From contig CM024761.1 of the NCBI GenBank assembly GCA_014218235.1, positions 86,305,968-86,369,967 of the forward strand: a DNA stretch of 64,000 nucleotides, read 5' to 3'. This stretch comes from Colocasia esculenta (taxonomy: Eukaryota > Streptophyta > Magnoliopsida > Alismatales > Araceae). Shown here piece by piece: positions 1-10,299 of this stretch (within the stretch, counting starts at the first letter, position 1; every line of letters begins with the position of its first letter). The position numbers and the translations under genes were made by a program. A model generated the notes under the pieces. It saw only the letters and a list, made by a program, of their open reading frames with translations. It was not told the DNA's origin and ran no database searches.

Positions 1-243
1 AGAGGAGGAGGTTTTAAGAGGTTAAACCAAGTGGAAGGCCACATTTGTAGGCTAGTTCAAGCAAAGATGGTGAGTTGATGATTTGGATTTTGATTTGCTT
101 TGCTTAACATGCTACTAACGTTGATTTGGTGTTCTACCTTCTTGGTTTCTTGTTCCTTTTCTTCTTTTTTCTTTTACCTCTCCTAAATGATATGACCGAT
201 CCTGACCATGCTCAAACTACCCTTCACCACCTCAAGTAGGATT
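1..243. other. non-coding left edge
   Basis: No open frame or recognisable repeat. The pyrimidine-rich stretch around 135-185 precedes the first recognisable exon of the PMD pseudogene and could be its 5' leader or an upstream intron (an ATG followed by GTGAGT sits near 68). Inference only. Confidence 0.3.
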
Positions 244-2563
244 ATCCGTCATTCTCGAGCAACCGGCGATTCATGTGCCTCCCTTGGCTCCAACAATTAA
301 CCTTTATCCAGACATGACCGCCATCCTTAGACAATGGGGACTTTGCAACCTTACTGTCCATGCTAAGAGGTACCACGAGATCCATCTTGATTGGGCGGCC
401 CTCGGGGCCTTGATCGAGTTGTGGCATCCTCAAACCAACACCTTCCTTTTCTGAACTTTTGAGGCCACCATTCTTTTGGAAGAGGTTGAACTTTTATTAA
501 GTTTAAAGAGGATGAAGGATGGCGAGGAGGACGGAATGGCGATCACACCAAGATACTATGCGAGCAAGGCGGTGCTTGAAAGCTTCATGGATCCAAGGGA
601 GGTGCAGAGTATCCAAGCTCCGAGAGGAGTTAACTTGCAAAAACTGGCGTCTTAGACAACGAGGGAGATATCGAGAACGAGGGATGACGGGAGGCTTGAA
701 CAAGTGATGCGGGGATTCGCCATCTGCGTGGCGGGAACACTCCTCTTCCCTTCGATTGATAGTGTTTTGGAAGAAGACCAACTTGGCGCAGTGTGCGCCA
801 TTTGGGAAGGACAAAGGTTGGGACCGGGAGGGAGACCACCGTGGGCGGCTTTGCGCCCTCTCTACAAGTTCAAGCTCAAAGGTTTAATTCCCCTTTTAAT
901 TGTGCATTTGAATTTCCTGCAATTATTTAATCGATACTAATTGGTGTGCGCATGCAGGTGTGGAGTTATTACTACCTTCCTCTGGGCAGGGCGACGCAGG
1001 TGCGACTGGGCACAGTACCCCTTGCGCGTAGGTGGCTACCGGTGGTGGGCACAGCCACCTACGGCTTTCAGCTTGACGTCTTGCGCCGGGCGATCCAGGA
1101 CTTCCCACCACTTCTAGTATGGCCCACACTTACCTTTTGCTTTAGCTCATGCATTTGACATGAAAAATGAACATGTGACTAATCTTAATGCACATGCAGG
1201 TTGTGTGGGAGCCTTACGTAGGCATGGGGGATGAGGGCCAGCCGTGGGTGGAGAGTGGCCATCCTCGGTTTAGGCGGGACCTGTGGGTCCATTGCCTAAA
1301 CGAGATCGATCCGCTCCACTTATGGTTGGCTGCTCGGACCCTAGGCCTACACCAGGCTTGGCTCGAGGTGGAGGAGCCCCGGAGAATTGGCCTGAAGAGA
1401 AAGGGGAAGGCAAAGACGGTCGACTGGCATCTTCGTTTCCCTGACCAGTACGCGGACTGGTAGCAGGGCGGCTAGCTGGTAGAGTCTGACGCAGCCGATA
1501 GCCTTGCCTACCTCCGCCACTTCCAAGAGGAGTACGGGGACCGTGACTACATGAGGCCTCCCAGGGTATGCATTTTAACTTGAATTTTATTCACAAAGTA
1601 TGCACGATGTTATAACAAATGGATGCATGTATAGGATGCCCATGACGAGGTGATCGATCAGCTCCATGCCCAGTTGGCGAGTACGGGGGCTCAGCTGGCC
1701 GAGGCACATACGGACCTCGAGACACTAGTGAGTTTAGGGAATCATACCTTTGTGGTTTTCCTTACCATGTGCTAATCCAGTTCGGGATGTGCAGTGCGCT
1801 GCCCGTATGATTGTAGAGTGTGCTGACACTACAGGCACTTCTTCGAGCCAGAGCATTCCTGACCTAGAGGTGGCTCCTCTTCAAGCACGGTTGGCGGCGG
1901 CAGAGGCCCGAGCGGAGGAGGCGGAGCGTAACCTTGCCGCACGGGTAAGTACCTTAATAGAATATACTTGAATTGGACTATGGTTTACACTTACCTACAC
2001 ATGTTTCTTGTAGTCGGGCGAGCTCCAGGACGCTCTTATACGAGTGACGGACACCCGTGCCGAGCTGACCGAGGCGTCCCAGCTGTTGTCGGAGCTTCGG
2101 TCGCAGGTGACCCAGCAGGGTGTGGACCTACCCCGAGATACTGCGGAGGCGCATATGCGGCTTTCTCTGGAGTGTGAGGACCGAGAGAGGGAGTGGGCTC
2201 TCTAGGTGGAGGAGCCGGACCGGCTGACGTAGTAGTTGGTGGAGGCGCGTGTGAGCTTGCTTGCTTCTGATCGCCTGCTAAAGGCGGTGGAGGACCGATA
2301 CCAGCGGGGACGCGAGCGTGTGAGGTAGCAGGGGCGAGGCAGCCTTTTTACTGAGAGCTACTTCATGGCGTCTTCTCAGTATGAGAGGATTGTCCAGGAG
2401 GCTGCTGCCGCTCAGAGGTCTACTGGTTCGCGCGCCCAAATGGGGCCTCCAGCTTCGCCCGTGGTTGTAGTGGACGCAGGTGAGGTGGAGAGTAGCCGGC
2501 GGCAGTGACCGACAGAGGGTGGAGGTGAGAGTGACTATCCTACAGAGGGAGGTGGCGAGTGGT
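244..2563 (+). pseudogene. plant mobile domain (PMD) protein with C-terminal coiled coil, broken
   Basis: Six exons can be traced on the plus strand. Exon 1 (about 244-880) encodes the PMD start, with the diagnostic pattern 'ALIELWHPQTNTFLF' followed by 'EATILLEEVELLLSLK' and later 'DQLGAVCAIWEGQ'. Exon 2 (958-1116) and exon 3 (1200-1565) each follow a CAG acceptor, end at a GT donor and keep phase 0; exon 3 holds 'RFRRDLWVHCLNEIDPLHLW', the late PMD block. Exons 4-6 (1635-1728, 1795-1944, 2014-2563) encode Ala/Glu/Arg/Leu-rich sequence typical of a coiled coil. In-frame stops occur near 453 (at a position usually Trp), near 651, twice after 1460, and in exon 6. PMD proteins are either host MAIN/MAIL-type nuclear proteins or domains captured by Mutator and gypsy transposons. 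The coiled-coil tail and the setting favour a transposon-captured copy (inference). Intron borders look intact although the frame is dead. Confidence 0.7.
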
Positions 2564-2939
2564 AGGCCACTATTATGATGTGTACTTTTTACCTTTTTCT
2601 AATGATGTGCCATGATGATGTACTCAGGGTTGGCCCTTTTTTGGTTATATATATGTGCGCGTTCTTTCCTTTGTCTCTTCCTTGTGCGGTACCTAAGGTG
2701 CATTCGAACATACAAGTTAGATATATGTTCTGGCTCAGCCCCTTGCGTACGAGTAGCATTTTGTCTTCATGATTTTGTCAAGTGGCTGAGCCTTTACTCA
2801 AATAAGGCATGAGATAAGAAGAACGTGAGTATGCGAGAGATGAATGCTCAAGAGACGAATGTACATAATATACAAGCGGGCATAAGTTAGTCAGAATCTA
2901 CAAGGGTGAATGTGCATATTTTAAGTAAAAGGATTTCTT
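2564..2939. other. non-coding stretch after the PMD pseudogene
   Basis: AT-rich sequence with no convincing frame. It could be the 3' UTR of the PMD gene or the far end of a transposon. I see no terminal repeat, poly-A signal cluster or RNA gene here. Confidence 0.3.
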
Positions 2940-3200
2940 TAGAGGTTTTCAAATATCTGATTTTTTTTTGATTTTGAAATATCTGATTTTTTATTTCGAA
3001 ATATCTGATTTTTTTGGATTTTGAAATATCTGATTTTTTTTGGATTTTAAAATATCTGATTTTTTTGGATTTCAAAATATCTAATTTTTTTAAATTTTAA
3101 AATATCTGTTTTTTTTGGATTTCAAAATATTTGATTTTTTGGGTTTCAAAATATCTGAATTTTTTATTTCGAAATATCTATTTTTTTTTTTTTTTACATG
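2940..3200. repeat. AT-rich minisatellite, unit about 22 bp
   Basis: About ten degenerate tandem copies of a unit close to AAATATCTGATTTTTTTGGA, with variable T runs, end in a T tract near 3180-3195. The Lys/Ser-rich open frame on the minus strand is only the repeat translated. Confidence 0.85.
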
Positions 3201-3565
3201 CCACAACCTGGTGTGGTCCCTTCTAAGAAGACGCGCAGATTGAAGGGGATCCGCTCAGATTGGACAACACGCGGTATCTAGACTCTTTAATTACTTGATG
3301 GTCATCAGGAATCCACTAGTTGTCCTTGGGAGTACTAGCCAGAGGTTAGACGTGCTTGATTGGTGCCTTCACCCGAGGTTACCTTCAGCTTACGTCTTCC
3401 TCAATTGATTGTTGCTTTGCCTTGACCCTAAGACATACCTGAGGAGAAGGGGAAGAGATCCTTTTAGGAAGTCTGACAATAGTTCCGAAAATTTAAGGGC
3501 AATACTCGCTTCTCTATCTCAAATTCAGTAGGTTTCGGCCTTTTCTGGACTTTGGGGTTTAGCAT
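3201..3565. other. non-coding, possible LTR sequence of the Tat-like element
   Basis: No frame longer than background. It lies downstream of the minus-strand integrase, where the 3' LTR of the Tat-like element should be, but I could not pair it with sequence near 13-15 kb. Confidence 0.25.
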
Positions 3566-3680
3566 GCTTACGTCCAGGTCCATTTGGATCCCTGCGGGGA
3601 CTTTGCCACTCTTGACGTGCTGCACGCTTATGCCCAGGTCCATTTGGATCGCTGCGGGGACTTTGCCACTCTTGACGTAC
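3566..3680. repeat. 60-bp tandem duplication
   Basis: Two head-to-tail copies start at 3566 and 3626, each with GCTTA, then CCAGGTCCATTTGGATC, then GCGGGGACTTTGCCACTC and CTTGACGT. They differ at only a few bases, so the duplication is fairly young. Confidence 0.9.
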
Positions 3681-4031
3681 TTTTCAACTGATTTGCTTGG
3701 CGTTTTTGGATTTTGACATTAGCCTCTTCTCTTTTTTTTCTTTTCCCCTTTTATGCCCTGGCTTACACCTTTCTGAGCTTGGGATAGATTTGCGAGATTG
3801 GTCCCCCAAATTTCCTTCTCTAGTGGCAGGCCGAAGGGGGAGAGAAACGAGTGAGGCCTTAAGGCCTTGGCTTTGCAACAATCTCTCTCGGATTCTGTGC
3901 TTCTAGCTTCCATGGGTGGGTGTGTTTGTGTGTGGGTGTCGACACCTCTGGCTAGCCCACCAAGAATTATTAGTAAATTTATAATGGTGTCTCTTTATAT
4001 CAGAGTGGCTGTGTCGCGTGAACCCAAACAC
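3681..4031. other. candidate 3' boundary of the Tat-like element
   Basis: Read on the minus strand, the sequence reaches TGTCGACACCC at about 3949, a plausible LTR start after the end of the integrase frame. A TGTCGACACG string lies at about 15295 at the other end, but the two diverge at once, so this is only a candidate. Confidence 0.25.
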
Positions 4032-5195
4032 CTAACTAAGGGTAGTACTTTTTAAGATACAACCCATTCCAGAGGTAAGAGAGCTCCTTACCCTCTGCGT
4101 TGACCAGCCTATATACGTGTTGCCTGGACCTATCTCTTTGATTACGTACGGCCCTTCCCTTTTTGGTTGAAGTTTTGACCGAGGACCTCTAGGTTTTACA
4201 AAAATTCTTTTGACAACCATTTCACCGACCTTAGATTTTCTCTCAATGACCTTCTTCTGATGAAAATGTGCAAGTCTATTTTGGTATGCTCTTGCGTGTT
4301 CTGCGGCGACCAAACGCTTCTTGTCTAGGAGTTCCAACTGTGCTAGGAGCGATTCACGCCGCTCATCAATTGACAAGTCCTTGTCCAGCTGGATCCTTAA
4401 AGAGGGGATGAGAATCTCATATGGTACCACTGCCTCCATCCCGTAAGTGAGTGCAAAGGGCATTTACCCAGTTGGAGTACGGATTGAAGTGCGGTAGGCC
4501 CATAGAGCTTCTGTAAGCTTTTCTAGCCAGTCCAAGAATCTGTTAGCCTCACATGTTTTCTTAACAATTTTAATCAAGGTCTTATTAGTGGCCTCTGCCT
4601 AGCCATTGCCTTGCAGATAGTATGGAGATGAATGATGCAATGTAATTTTATACCTCCCGCAGAGGTCGCGCAATTCTTCAGAGATTAATTGAGGCCCGTT
4701 TTCGGTGACGATGGTGTCTGGAATGCCAAACCTGGTGATGATGTTCTTCATGATAAACTTACAAATAGTTGTTTCCTTGACTTCTGCATATGCTTCAGCT
4801 TCTGCCGACTTGGTGAAATACTCTATTACTATAAGGATGTATGATTTGACCTTGTTCTGGGAGTTGGGGTCACCGAGGGGCCCAATGACGTCGAAAGCCC
4901 ACATAGAGAAAGGCCATGGGGAGGATATTGAGTGAAGTGAAGAGGATGGAGAATGGATCTTGTCGGCGTGTAGTTGACACTTGACACACCGACGGACAAA
5001 GATAGAGCAGTCCTCTTCTAGAGTGGGCCAGTAGAACCCTAGCCTATGAATTTTCTTAGCTAGCATCTGACTATTCACATGGCCACCACAGACACCCGAA
5101 TGGGCCTCCTCAACAACCATTAAACCTTCATCTTCATCCAGGCATCTATGAAAAACTCCAGAGAATCCTCTTCTATAGAGGGCGTTTCCAACCAA
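4032..5195 (-). pseudogene. pol: integrase of the Tat-like element
   Basis: The frame runs from 5195 to 4599 and resumes at about 4597-4032. The N-terminal zinc-binding HHCC module is visible (HSGVCGGHVN, then CSIFVRRCVKC). The core has Asp in 'WAFDVIGPL' and Glu in 'AEATNKTL', but the second catalytic Asp reads Glu in 'IVTENGPQL', which would be expected to cripple strand transfer. A stop replaces the usual Gln after 'YYLQGNG', another follows 'TPTG', and a frameshift near 4105 precedes the C-terminal end 'KELSYLWNGLYLKKYYP'. The protein would insert element cDNA into the genome. Dead copy. Confidence 0.85.
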
Positions 5196-5237
5196 AGTAT
5201 ACTTCTGGGCTAGTCTCCTTATTGCTTTCTTTTCTTT

Positions 5238-5861
5238 TTATGTTGCTTCCTCAGGGTACAACTGGTTTCTGCAATACCGAGCTATTTCATAGTACCATGG
5301 CTTTTCCTCGTCATCCAATTCCTCTTCTAGCTCCAATAGCATGATTTCAGTCTTGCTTCTTCTCTCTGCATCCCTTAAGGCTTTGTCGTTGGCCCAGATG
5401 AACATAGGATCTCGAGTGACAAGGGTCCAACGGCACTCATATAGAACGGAAGTGAAATCCCCATGATAATTCATGACCAAAGTTGTGCCAACAGTAGCAA
5501 GGGCATCTGCCAGAAGATTCTGATGACGAGGGACATGGAAGAAAATGATCTTAATGAATCGCTTGGCGAAGGCTGAAGCAAGTTCTTGGTAAGGCTTGAG
5601 CTTAGGATCTCGAGTTTCATACTTGGTGAGCACTTGGCGCAACACTAGCTGACTATCACCTGCAATCCGTAGATGGGTGACCACATAGAAATGGGCTTAC
5701 TCAAGGCCAGCTATCAAAGCCTCATATTCGGCTATGTTGTTAGTGGCCGAAAATTCTAGCTTGTAGGCCCACGGGAAGGTGACACCCTCAGGTGATAGGA
5801 GAACAATTCTGACACCCTTTCCATGAGAATTCATAGCTCCGTCAAAAAATAACATCCACAT
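5238..5861 (-). pseudogene. pol: second (archaeal-type) RNase H domain of the Tat-like element
   Basis: Begins 'MWMLFFDGAMNSHGKGV' with the first catalytic Asp, then 'NNIAEYEALIAGLE' with the catalytic Glu, a stop in place of the usual Trp, and 'LRIAGDSQLVLRQV' with the next Asp; 'HQNLLADALA' supplies the last. This domain is separate from the gypsy RNase H that follows RT and marks the Tat/Ogre group. It is followed by an acidic linker (EEELDDEEKPWYYE) before a stop and the integrase. Apart from the nonsense changes all four catalytic acids are present. Confidence 0.85.
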
Positions 5862-7558
5862 AGGATCAGATTGTCTAAGGGGCATTAGTTCCTCATCCAA
5901 AAACTCTGAACGGACTGGATCAAATCGAGGGAGAGGATGATGAGCAAGATGCTCCGCTATTACATAGCCCTTGATTGATTTCTGCTCAATGTAGGTGATG
6001 TCGAACTGAGACAGGAAGCTCTGCCAGCGTGCTAGCCTATCAGTAAAAATAGATTTTTCAAGAAGGAATTTGATAGGATTCATACGGATGATGAGATGGA
6101 CTTCATGAGCAAGGAAGTAGTGCTTCAATTTCTACACGACCCACACGAGCACGGCACAGGTTTTCTCCATTGCCGTGTACCTCTGCTCGCAGGGGTTGAG
6201 AAGCTTAGACAGGTAGTAGGCTGCCCTCTTCTTACCTTCTTCATCCACTTGCGCAAGGACAACCCCCACCGAGTCTTCCAAGACTGACATATAAAGGATA
6301 AGAGGTTTGCCTGGAGTCGGCGTCCTCAGGACAGGAGGATTAGCCAAATAATCTTTTAGTCCATCAAAGGCCGCCTGACACTTCTCGTTCCAATGAAATC
6401 CGACTCCCGGCTTGGTTAGGTCAAAAAGGGTCTACACCTCTACGAATGTTGGGAGACGAACTGGCGAATAAATTGCAACCTCCCGATCAATCTTCGAACT
6501 TCTTTCAAATTCTTGGGAGGGGGCATTTCTCTTATCGCCTTCGCCTTGTTGGGGTCAATCTCGATACCCCTCTTGCTCACGATAAAACCTAGAAGCTTAC
6601 TCGATGAAACACCAAATACGCACTTCTTTGGGTTCATCTTCAATTGATATTCTCTTGATCTTTGTAGCACCTTAGATATAACCCTGGGATGCTCAGCCAA
6701 TGTCTTCGACTTCACCACTAGGTCGTCCACATACACCTCGATGAAAACATGGATCATATCATGAAAGATTGCCATCATAGCCCTTTGGTAAGTGGCTCCA
6801 GCATTCTTGAGCCCAAATGGCATGACCACGTAACAGTAAGTTCCCCAAGGTGTAGTGAATGAGGTCTTTTCTTGATCTTCCTTAGCCAACTTTATCTGAT
6901 TGTACCCCGAGAAGCCATCCATGAAGGAGAGGGTCTCAAACCTAGCCATATTGTCTATGAGCACATCCACGTGAGGCAATGGGAAGTCATCCTTAGGACA
7001 TGCGCGGTTAAGATCCTGGAAATCAATGCAAATTCTAACTTTTCCATCCTTCTTCATGACCGGGATGATGTACGCCACCCAATTTGGGTAAAGTACGACT
7101 CTAACAAACCTGGCTCTGTGGAGCTTGTCGACCTCATCTTTCATTTTCAGAGCCATCTGGGGGTGGAAACGCCTCAACCGCTGCTTGATGGCTATGGATC
7201 CCGGCTTAAGGGTGAGACGATGTTCTACTAGTGCGGGGTCCAAGCCTGGAATATCCTCATAGCTCCATGCGAACGTGTCCTTATATTGTCTTAGAACCTC
7301 AATAATTGCCTCCTCCTCTTCTGGTGACAAATTGCCGCTTATGAGGACGGTCCTAGGTTCTTCCTCGGTTCCCAGATTGACTTCCTCTATGGCAGCTGAG
7401 GGTTTGTCAAATCTCTTCAATCCACTTGTGAACGCGTCAGCCTCATCCTCAAGTTCTTCATCGCCCTCCTCAATTGGGTCGTCGTCATCCACGATCTCAT
7501 AGACTCCGAACCCATCGTCAATGATGCACATAGGCTGCCCATATTCTAGATCCGGCAA
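5862..7558 (-). pseudogene. pol: reverse transcriptase and gypsy RNase H of the Tat-like element
   Basis: The 372-residue frame 7558-6440 opens with an acidic leader, then shows 'KVRICIDFQDLNRACPKDDF', 'FMDGFSGYNQIKLA', 'MPFGLKNAGATYQRAM' and the catalytic YVDD box at about 6734-6722. RT is therefore intact through palm and much of the thumb. After a frameshift near 6440 the RNase H follows ('KPLILYMSVLEDSVGVVLAQ', 'KRAAYYLSKLLNPCEQRYTA'), a stop near 6130, then 'ITYIEQKSIKGYVIAEHLAHH'. The first RNase H Asp seems replaced (YMSV where YLAV or YTDA is usual; Tat elements often show this). Confidence 0.88.
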
Positions 7559-7734
7559 CTGTAAAGGCTCCTCTATGAATTCTGGGACTGCTAAGCATGC
7601 CTTGCATCTATAGGCTAGATCTGCTAAGAAGCGGTGTGGAACCCTTCTTCCCTGGGCTTCCCCTCTGACACTATTCCTAGCTTGCCACTATCCTTGCCTA
7701 GACTCAAGCTACAACTATTGAAATCTACAACAGG

Positions 7735-8060
7735 AAGTGAGGGAGAAGGAAAAGCACTAAATGAAGAATCCCGCGAGGGGGGAGAAGGATTTAAAGCAGT
7801 AAAGGAGTCCCGCGAGGGGGAAGATGGAGGGGAATTTACAGTAGGTGGAATAGCAAAAGCAGAATTCCGCGCGAGGAATTATTGAGAGCAGTAGAAGGAC
7901 TTCTCGGCACGGGGGTAGATAGAGAAGGATTCACAGGAGGGAAAGTAGTAAAAGTAGAGTCCCGCGTGGGGGAATTATGGAAAGCAGTAAAGGAGGTATC
8001 CCTCGAGGGGGAAGATGGAGCAGTAACATTCCCCTGCGAAGGTGGAGGATTATTGAAAGC
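7735..8060. repeat. imperfect tandem repeats in the protease-RT spacer
   Basis: Repeated modules of about 35-45 bp contain AGCAGTAAAGGAGTCCCGCG and GAGGGGG variants (near 7770, 7800, 7865, 7960, 8000). On the minus strand they encode Ser/Thr/Phe/Pro repeats such as 'SPSRDTSFTAFHNSPTRDST'. Expansion of simple peptide repeats between protease and RT is known in Ogre-type elements, where this zone can also include an intron. I cannot tell whether it is translated. Confidence 0.7.
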
Positions 8061-8471
8061 TAAAAATGCCCTCTGTGCAGAAGGGGGCAAGGGCTTGGTC
8101 AGAGGACGGAAGAGAGTGGCCCGTCGGCTGGGGCACACTCCGAGGTGAGGAAGGAAGTTTCCTCGAAAGAAAAAACAGGATTGGCCATTGCGGTGCTATG
8201 ACCTTGGGGGCCCCCTCCTTGCTAGCACGTGCGAAAGGAGGGTATGAGGCGGGAGTGCCAACGGCTCGGGAGAGGAGAAATCGGGGAACGTGACTGGAAG
8301 CAGGTTCCTGCTTTGGGGTCGCAATGCTTTGGAGACAAGAGGGAGATTGGGAGTGCTTTTAGAGAGCCAGAAGGCAGTAGTGCTCAAGGGAGAGTCAAAG
8401 AAAGAGGAGCTATGGTGGGCGCAGGGCCCAAGAGGACTGGGGAGGACGCATTGCTTCAGAAGAAAGGAACG

Positions 8472-9692
8472 TCAGGCGGCCGGCCCAATGGGAAGGGGGG
8501 GGGGGAAGGAAGGCCACCGAACGGGAAGAAAGAGCTCACAGCGGGGGAGAGGGAAATCGGGCGCGACTACTGGATGGGAGAATTTGGAGGGAAACATGAG
8601 CCCAGAAGATGGGGAGTCAAAGTGCGGCGAGGAGAGGGAGCACGGTGCAATAGCGAGATGAGAAAGCTGGGAGGAAAGCATGTGCTCAAGAGGAGCGGGA
8701 TTGTTTTGAAAGGGAGGCAAGATGGGTGCCTTTTTGGGAGAGTGTACAGAAATTGCCAGGTAGGGGTTGGCACTAGAGGGATGCTCAATCAAACCCGTGG
8801 TAACGCAACGGCCTACAAACAGGAAGGCACGATGCTTGGGGAAAAGAAGGAGGGGACAATGGAAGAGGTAGACATAGGCGTAATGCCTGGGGAAGGAAGG
8901 AAAGTGGGTGCGATGCCGGGGGTAGAAGCTGACAAAGGCGCGATGCCTGGAGATGAAATTAAGATGGGCACGATGCCCGAAGATGTAGTAAGAATGGGCG
9001 TAATGCCTAGGGCTGGGGTGGAAATGGGCGTGGTACCCAGAATAGGTTCTGGTACGGGTATGATATTTGAGGAGATAGGGCCTACCTTGAGCTTTGCTGG
9101 TGCTGGCCGCTGTTGGTTGTCCCACCTCTGTTAGTCTAAAAAGGTGCTCCAGGGAGGCAGCGATGTCAATCATATCGAACCACCCATTCCATTTTGTTTG
9201 AAACTCGCCGACTTTGGCCCGCTTGGGCGGGTTGGGGTTGTTTGCTGTCTTGTACACATCTTGTGATAACTGATGCATGGGCCCCGCTGTGATGACTGAG
9301 GTTTGTTCATCTCCTGGCTGCAGCGGGCCTCTTCTAAAGTGTTTATGTAGCGCCCATGTGAGGGGTTGCATAGGTTGTTGCTTGGTCCTACCTGGCGTGT
9401 ATCCCAGCCCTGCCTTGGGTCTCCTCTTGCAATCTTTTACTGCTTTGGTTCTGCCTTGTAGATGCGCTCCTAAACCTTTGCCTAGCCGATATGCCATTTG
9501 TTTCATGATGTGCCAACCTTTCTCAGTGATGATTCTGTTCTTCCTAGCAGCATTGATGGTCGGGCCACTCGGACCCGGATACATGCTCAGTATACCCAAT
9601 ATTGACATTAAAGGCTGATTGCTGGGCCAAATGGAGGGGACCGAGTCATCTGTTATGGCATTCACTTCCGTAATGATCAGCGTACTGGGCAC
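8472..9692 (-). CDS. G-patch-containing spacer ORF of the Tat-like element
   Basis: A 406-codon uninterrupted minus-strand frame between protease and RT. At residues about 57-101 it holds a G-patch ('GWHIMKQMAYRLGKGLGAH', then 'KAGLGYTP'), a glycine-rich module that binds RNA helicases or nucleic acid; G-patches are known in pol regions of Tat/Ogre-type plant elements. Downstream are 'RAKVGEFQTKWNGWFDMIDI' and repeats of 'PRHRAHF'-like units, then a Pro/Ser/His-rich tail that is probably not conserved coding. It partly overlaps the protease frame end (9677). The plus-strand ORF at 8229-9134 is its shadow. The function of the element's G-patch is not established; it may aid RT or RNA handling. 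Confidence 0.6.
   Translation of the reverse strand: MPSTLIITEVNAITDDSVPSIWPSNQPLMSILGILSMYPGPSGPTINAARKNRIITEKGWHIMKQMAYRLGKGLGAHLQGRTKAVKDCKRRPKAGLGYTPGRTKQQPMQPLTWALHKHFRRGPLQPGDEQTSVITAGPMHQLSQDVYKTANNPNPPKRAKVGEFQTKWNGWFDMIDIAASLEHLFRLTEVGQPTAASTSKAQGRPYLLKYHTRTRTYSGYHAHFHPSPRHYAHSYYIFGHRAHLNFISRHRAFVSFYPRHRTHFPSFPRHYAYVYLFHCPLLLFPKHRAFLFVGRCVTTGLIEHPSSANPYLAISVHSPKKAPILPPFQNNPAPLEHMLSSQLSHLAIAPCSLSSPHFDSPSSGLMFPSKFSHPVVAPDFPLPRCELFLPVRWPSFPPPLPIGPAA
8870..9075. repeat. 30-bp degenerate tandem repeat within the spacer ORF
   Basis: About seven units of roughly 27-33 bp, each with a GGGCGYRATGCC-like core (near 8877, 8908, 8938, 8968, 8997, 9027). On the minus strand they give 'PRHRA' peptides at regular intervals. 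The unit length is a multiple of three in most copies, so the frame survives. Confidence 0.75.
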
Positions 9693-10090
9693 CTTGACGA
9701 TTCGTCCATTAAACGGAAATTTGAGACACTGATGAACTGTGGATATAACGGTGCCAAGGGCCTTCCCAGGATCATGCGAAAATTTTGGTCCATGTCCAGA
9801 ACATGGAAGTCCATTTCATTATAAGATGGTCCCAGCCTGACCCTCAGAGTAACAACCCCTTTTGGTGGCCTACTGGTGCTATCGTAGGCCGTGACTGTGA
9901 TGGCGGAGGGTAGGATTGCTTGAGCCGGCACCCCACAAAGTTGTAGTGTGTCAGGGGACACGACATTGATAGATGCACCGGAATCTACCAAGCAACAGTC
10001 CACACATATGCCATTAACATAAATTGCGAGGCATAGGGCACATGCTGGGACTCGCCTGGTGCTATCTCTTCCTTGTGAAACGAAATGGCT
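9677..10090 (-). pseudogene. pol: aspartic protease of the Tat-like element
   Basis: The retroviral-type protease active site is 'CLVDSGASINVVSP' (DSGA at about 9980), followed by 'FRMILGRPLAPLYPQF', the ILGR flap/core motif. A Met occurs at 10003, but the domain starts earlier ('CALCLAIYVNGICVD'), so the start is internal and the protein was made as part of a Gag-Pro polyprotein. The upstream gag-protease junction shows a frame change near 10030. The protease would process Gag and Pol inside the particle. Confidence 0.8.
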
Positions 10091-10299
10091 GGGTGGGTGC
10101 TTGCGGGAGTCAAAATGGCACTAATCTGACTCACCAGCATGTCCTCGTTTAGCATCACCTTCTGTAAATACTGCATGAGGGCTTCCTAATGAACTGCCGA
10201 TCTCTTGATCAATTCCAGAATGGAGATTCTGGCCGGGGTCTTATCCAAATGCTTCAATAGGTCATACTGTGTTTCGGGATGGAGTCCTCCGGCTGAACT

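Noticed and set aside
8229..9134. 301-codon plus-strand frame with repeated 'GAMPG' units
   Set aside because: Antisense of the G-patch spacer ORF; the regular peptide comes from the 30-bp DNA repeat. No family resemblance.
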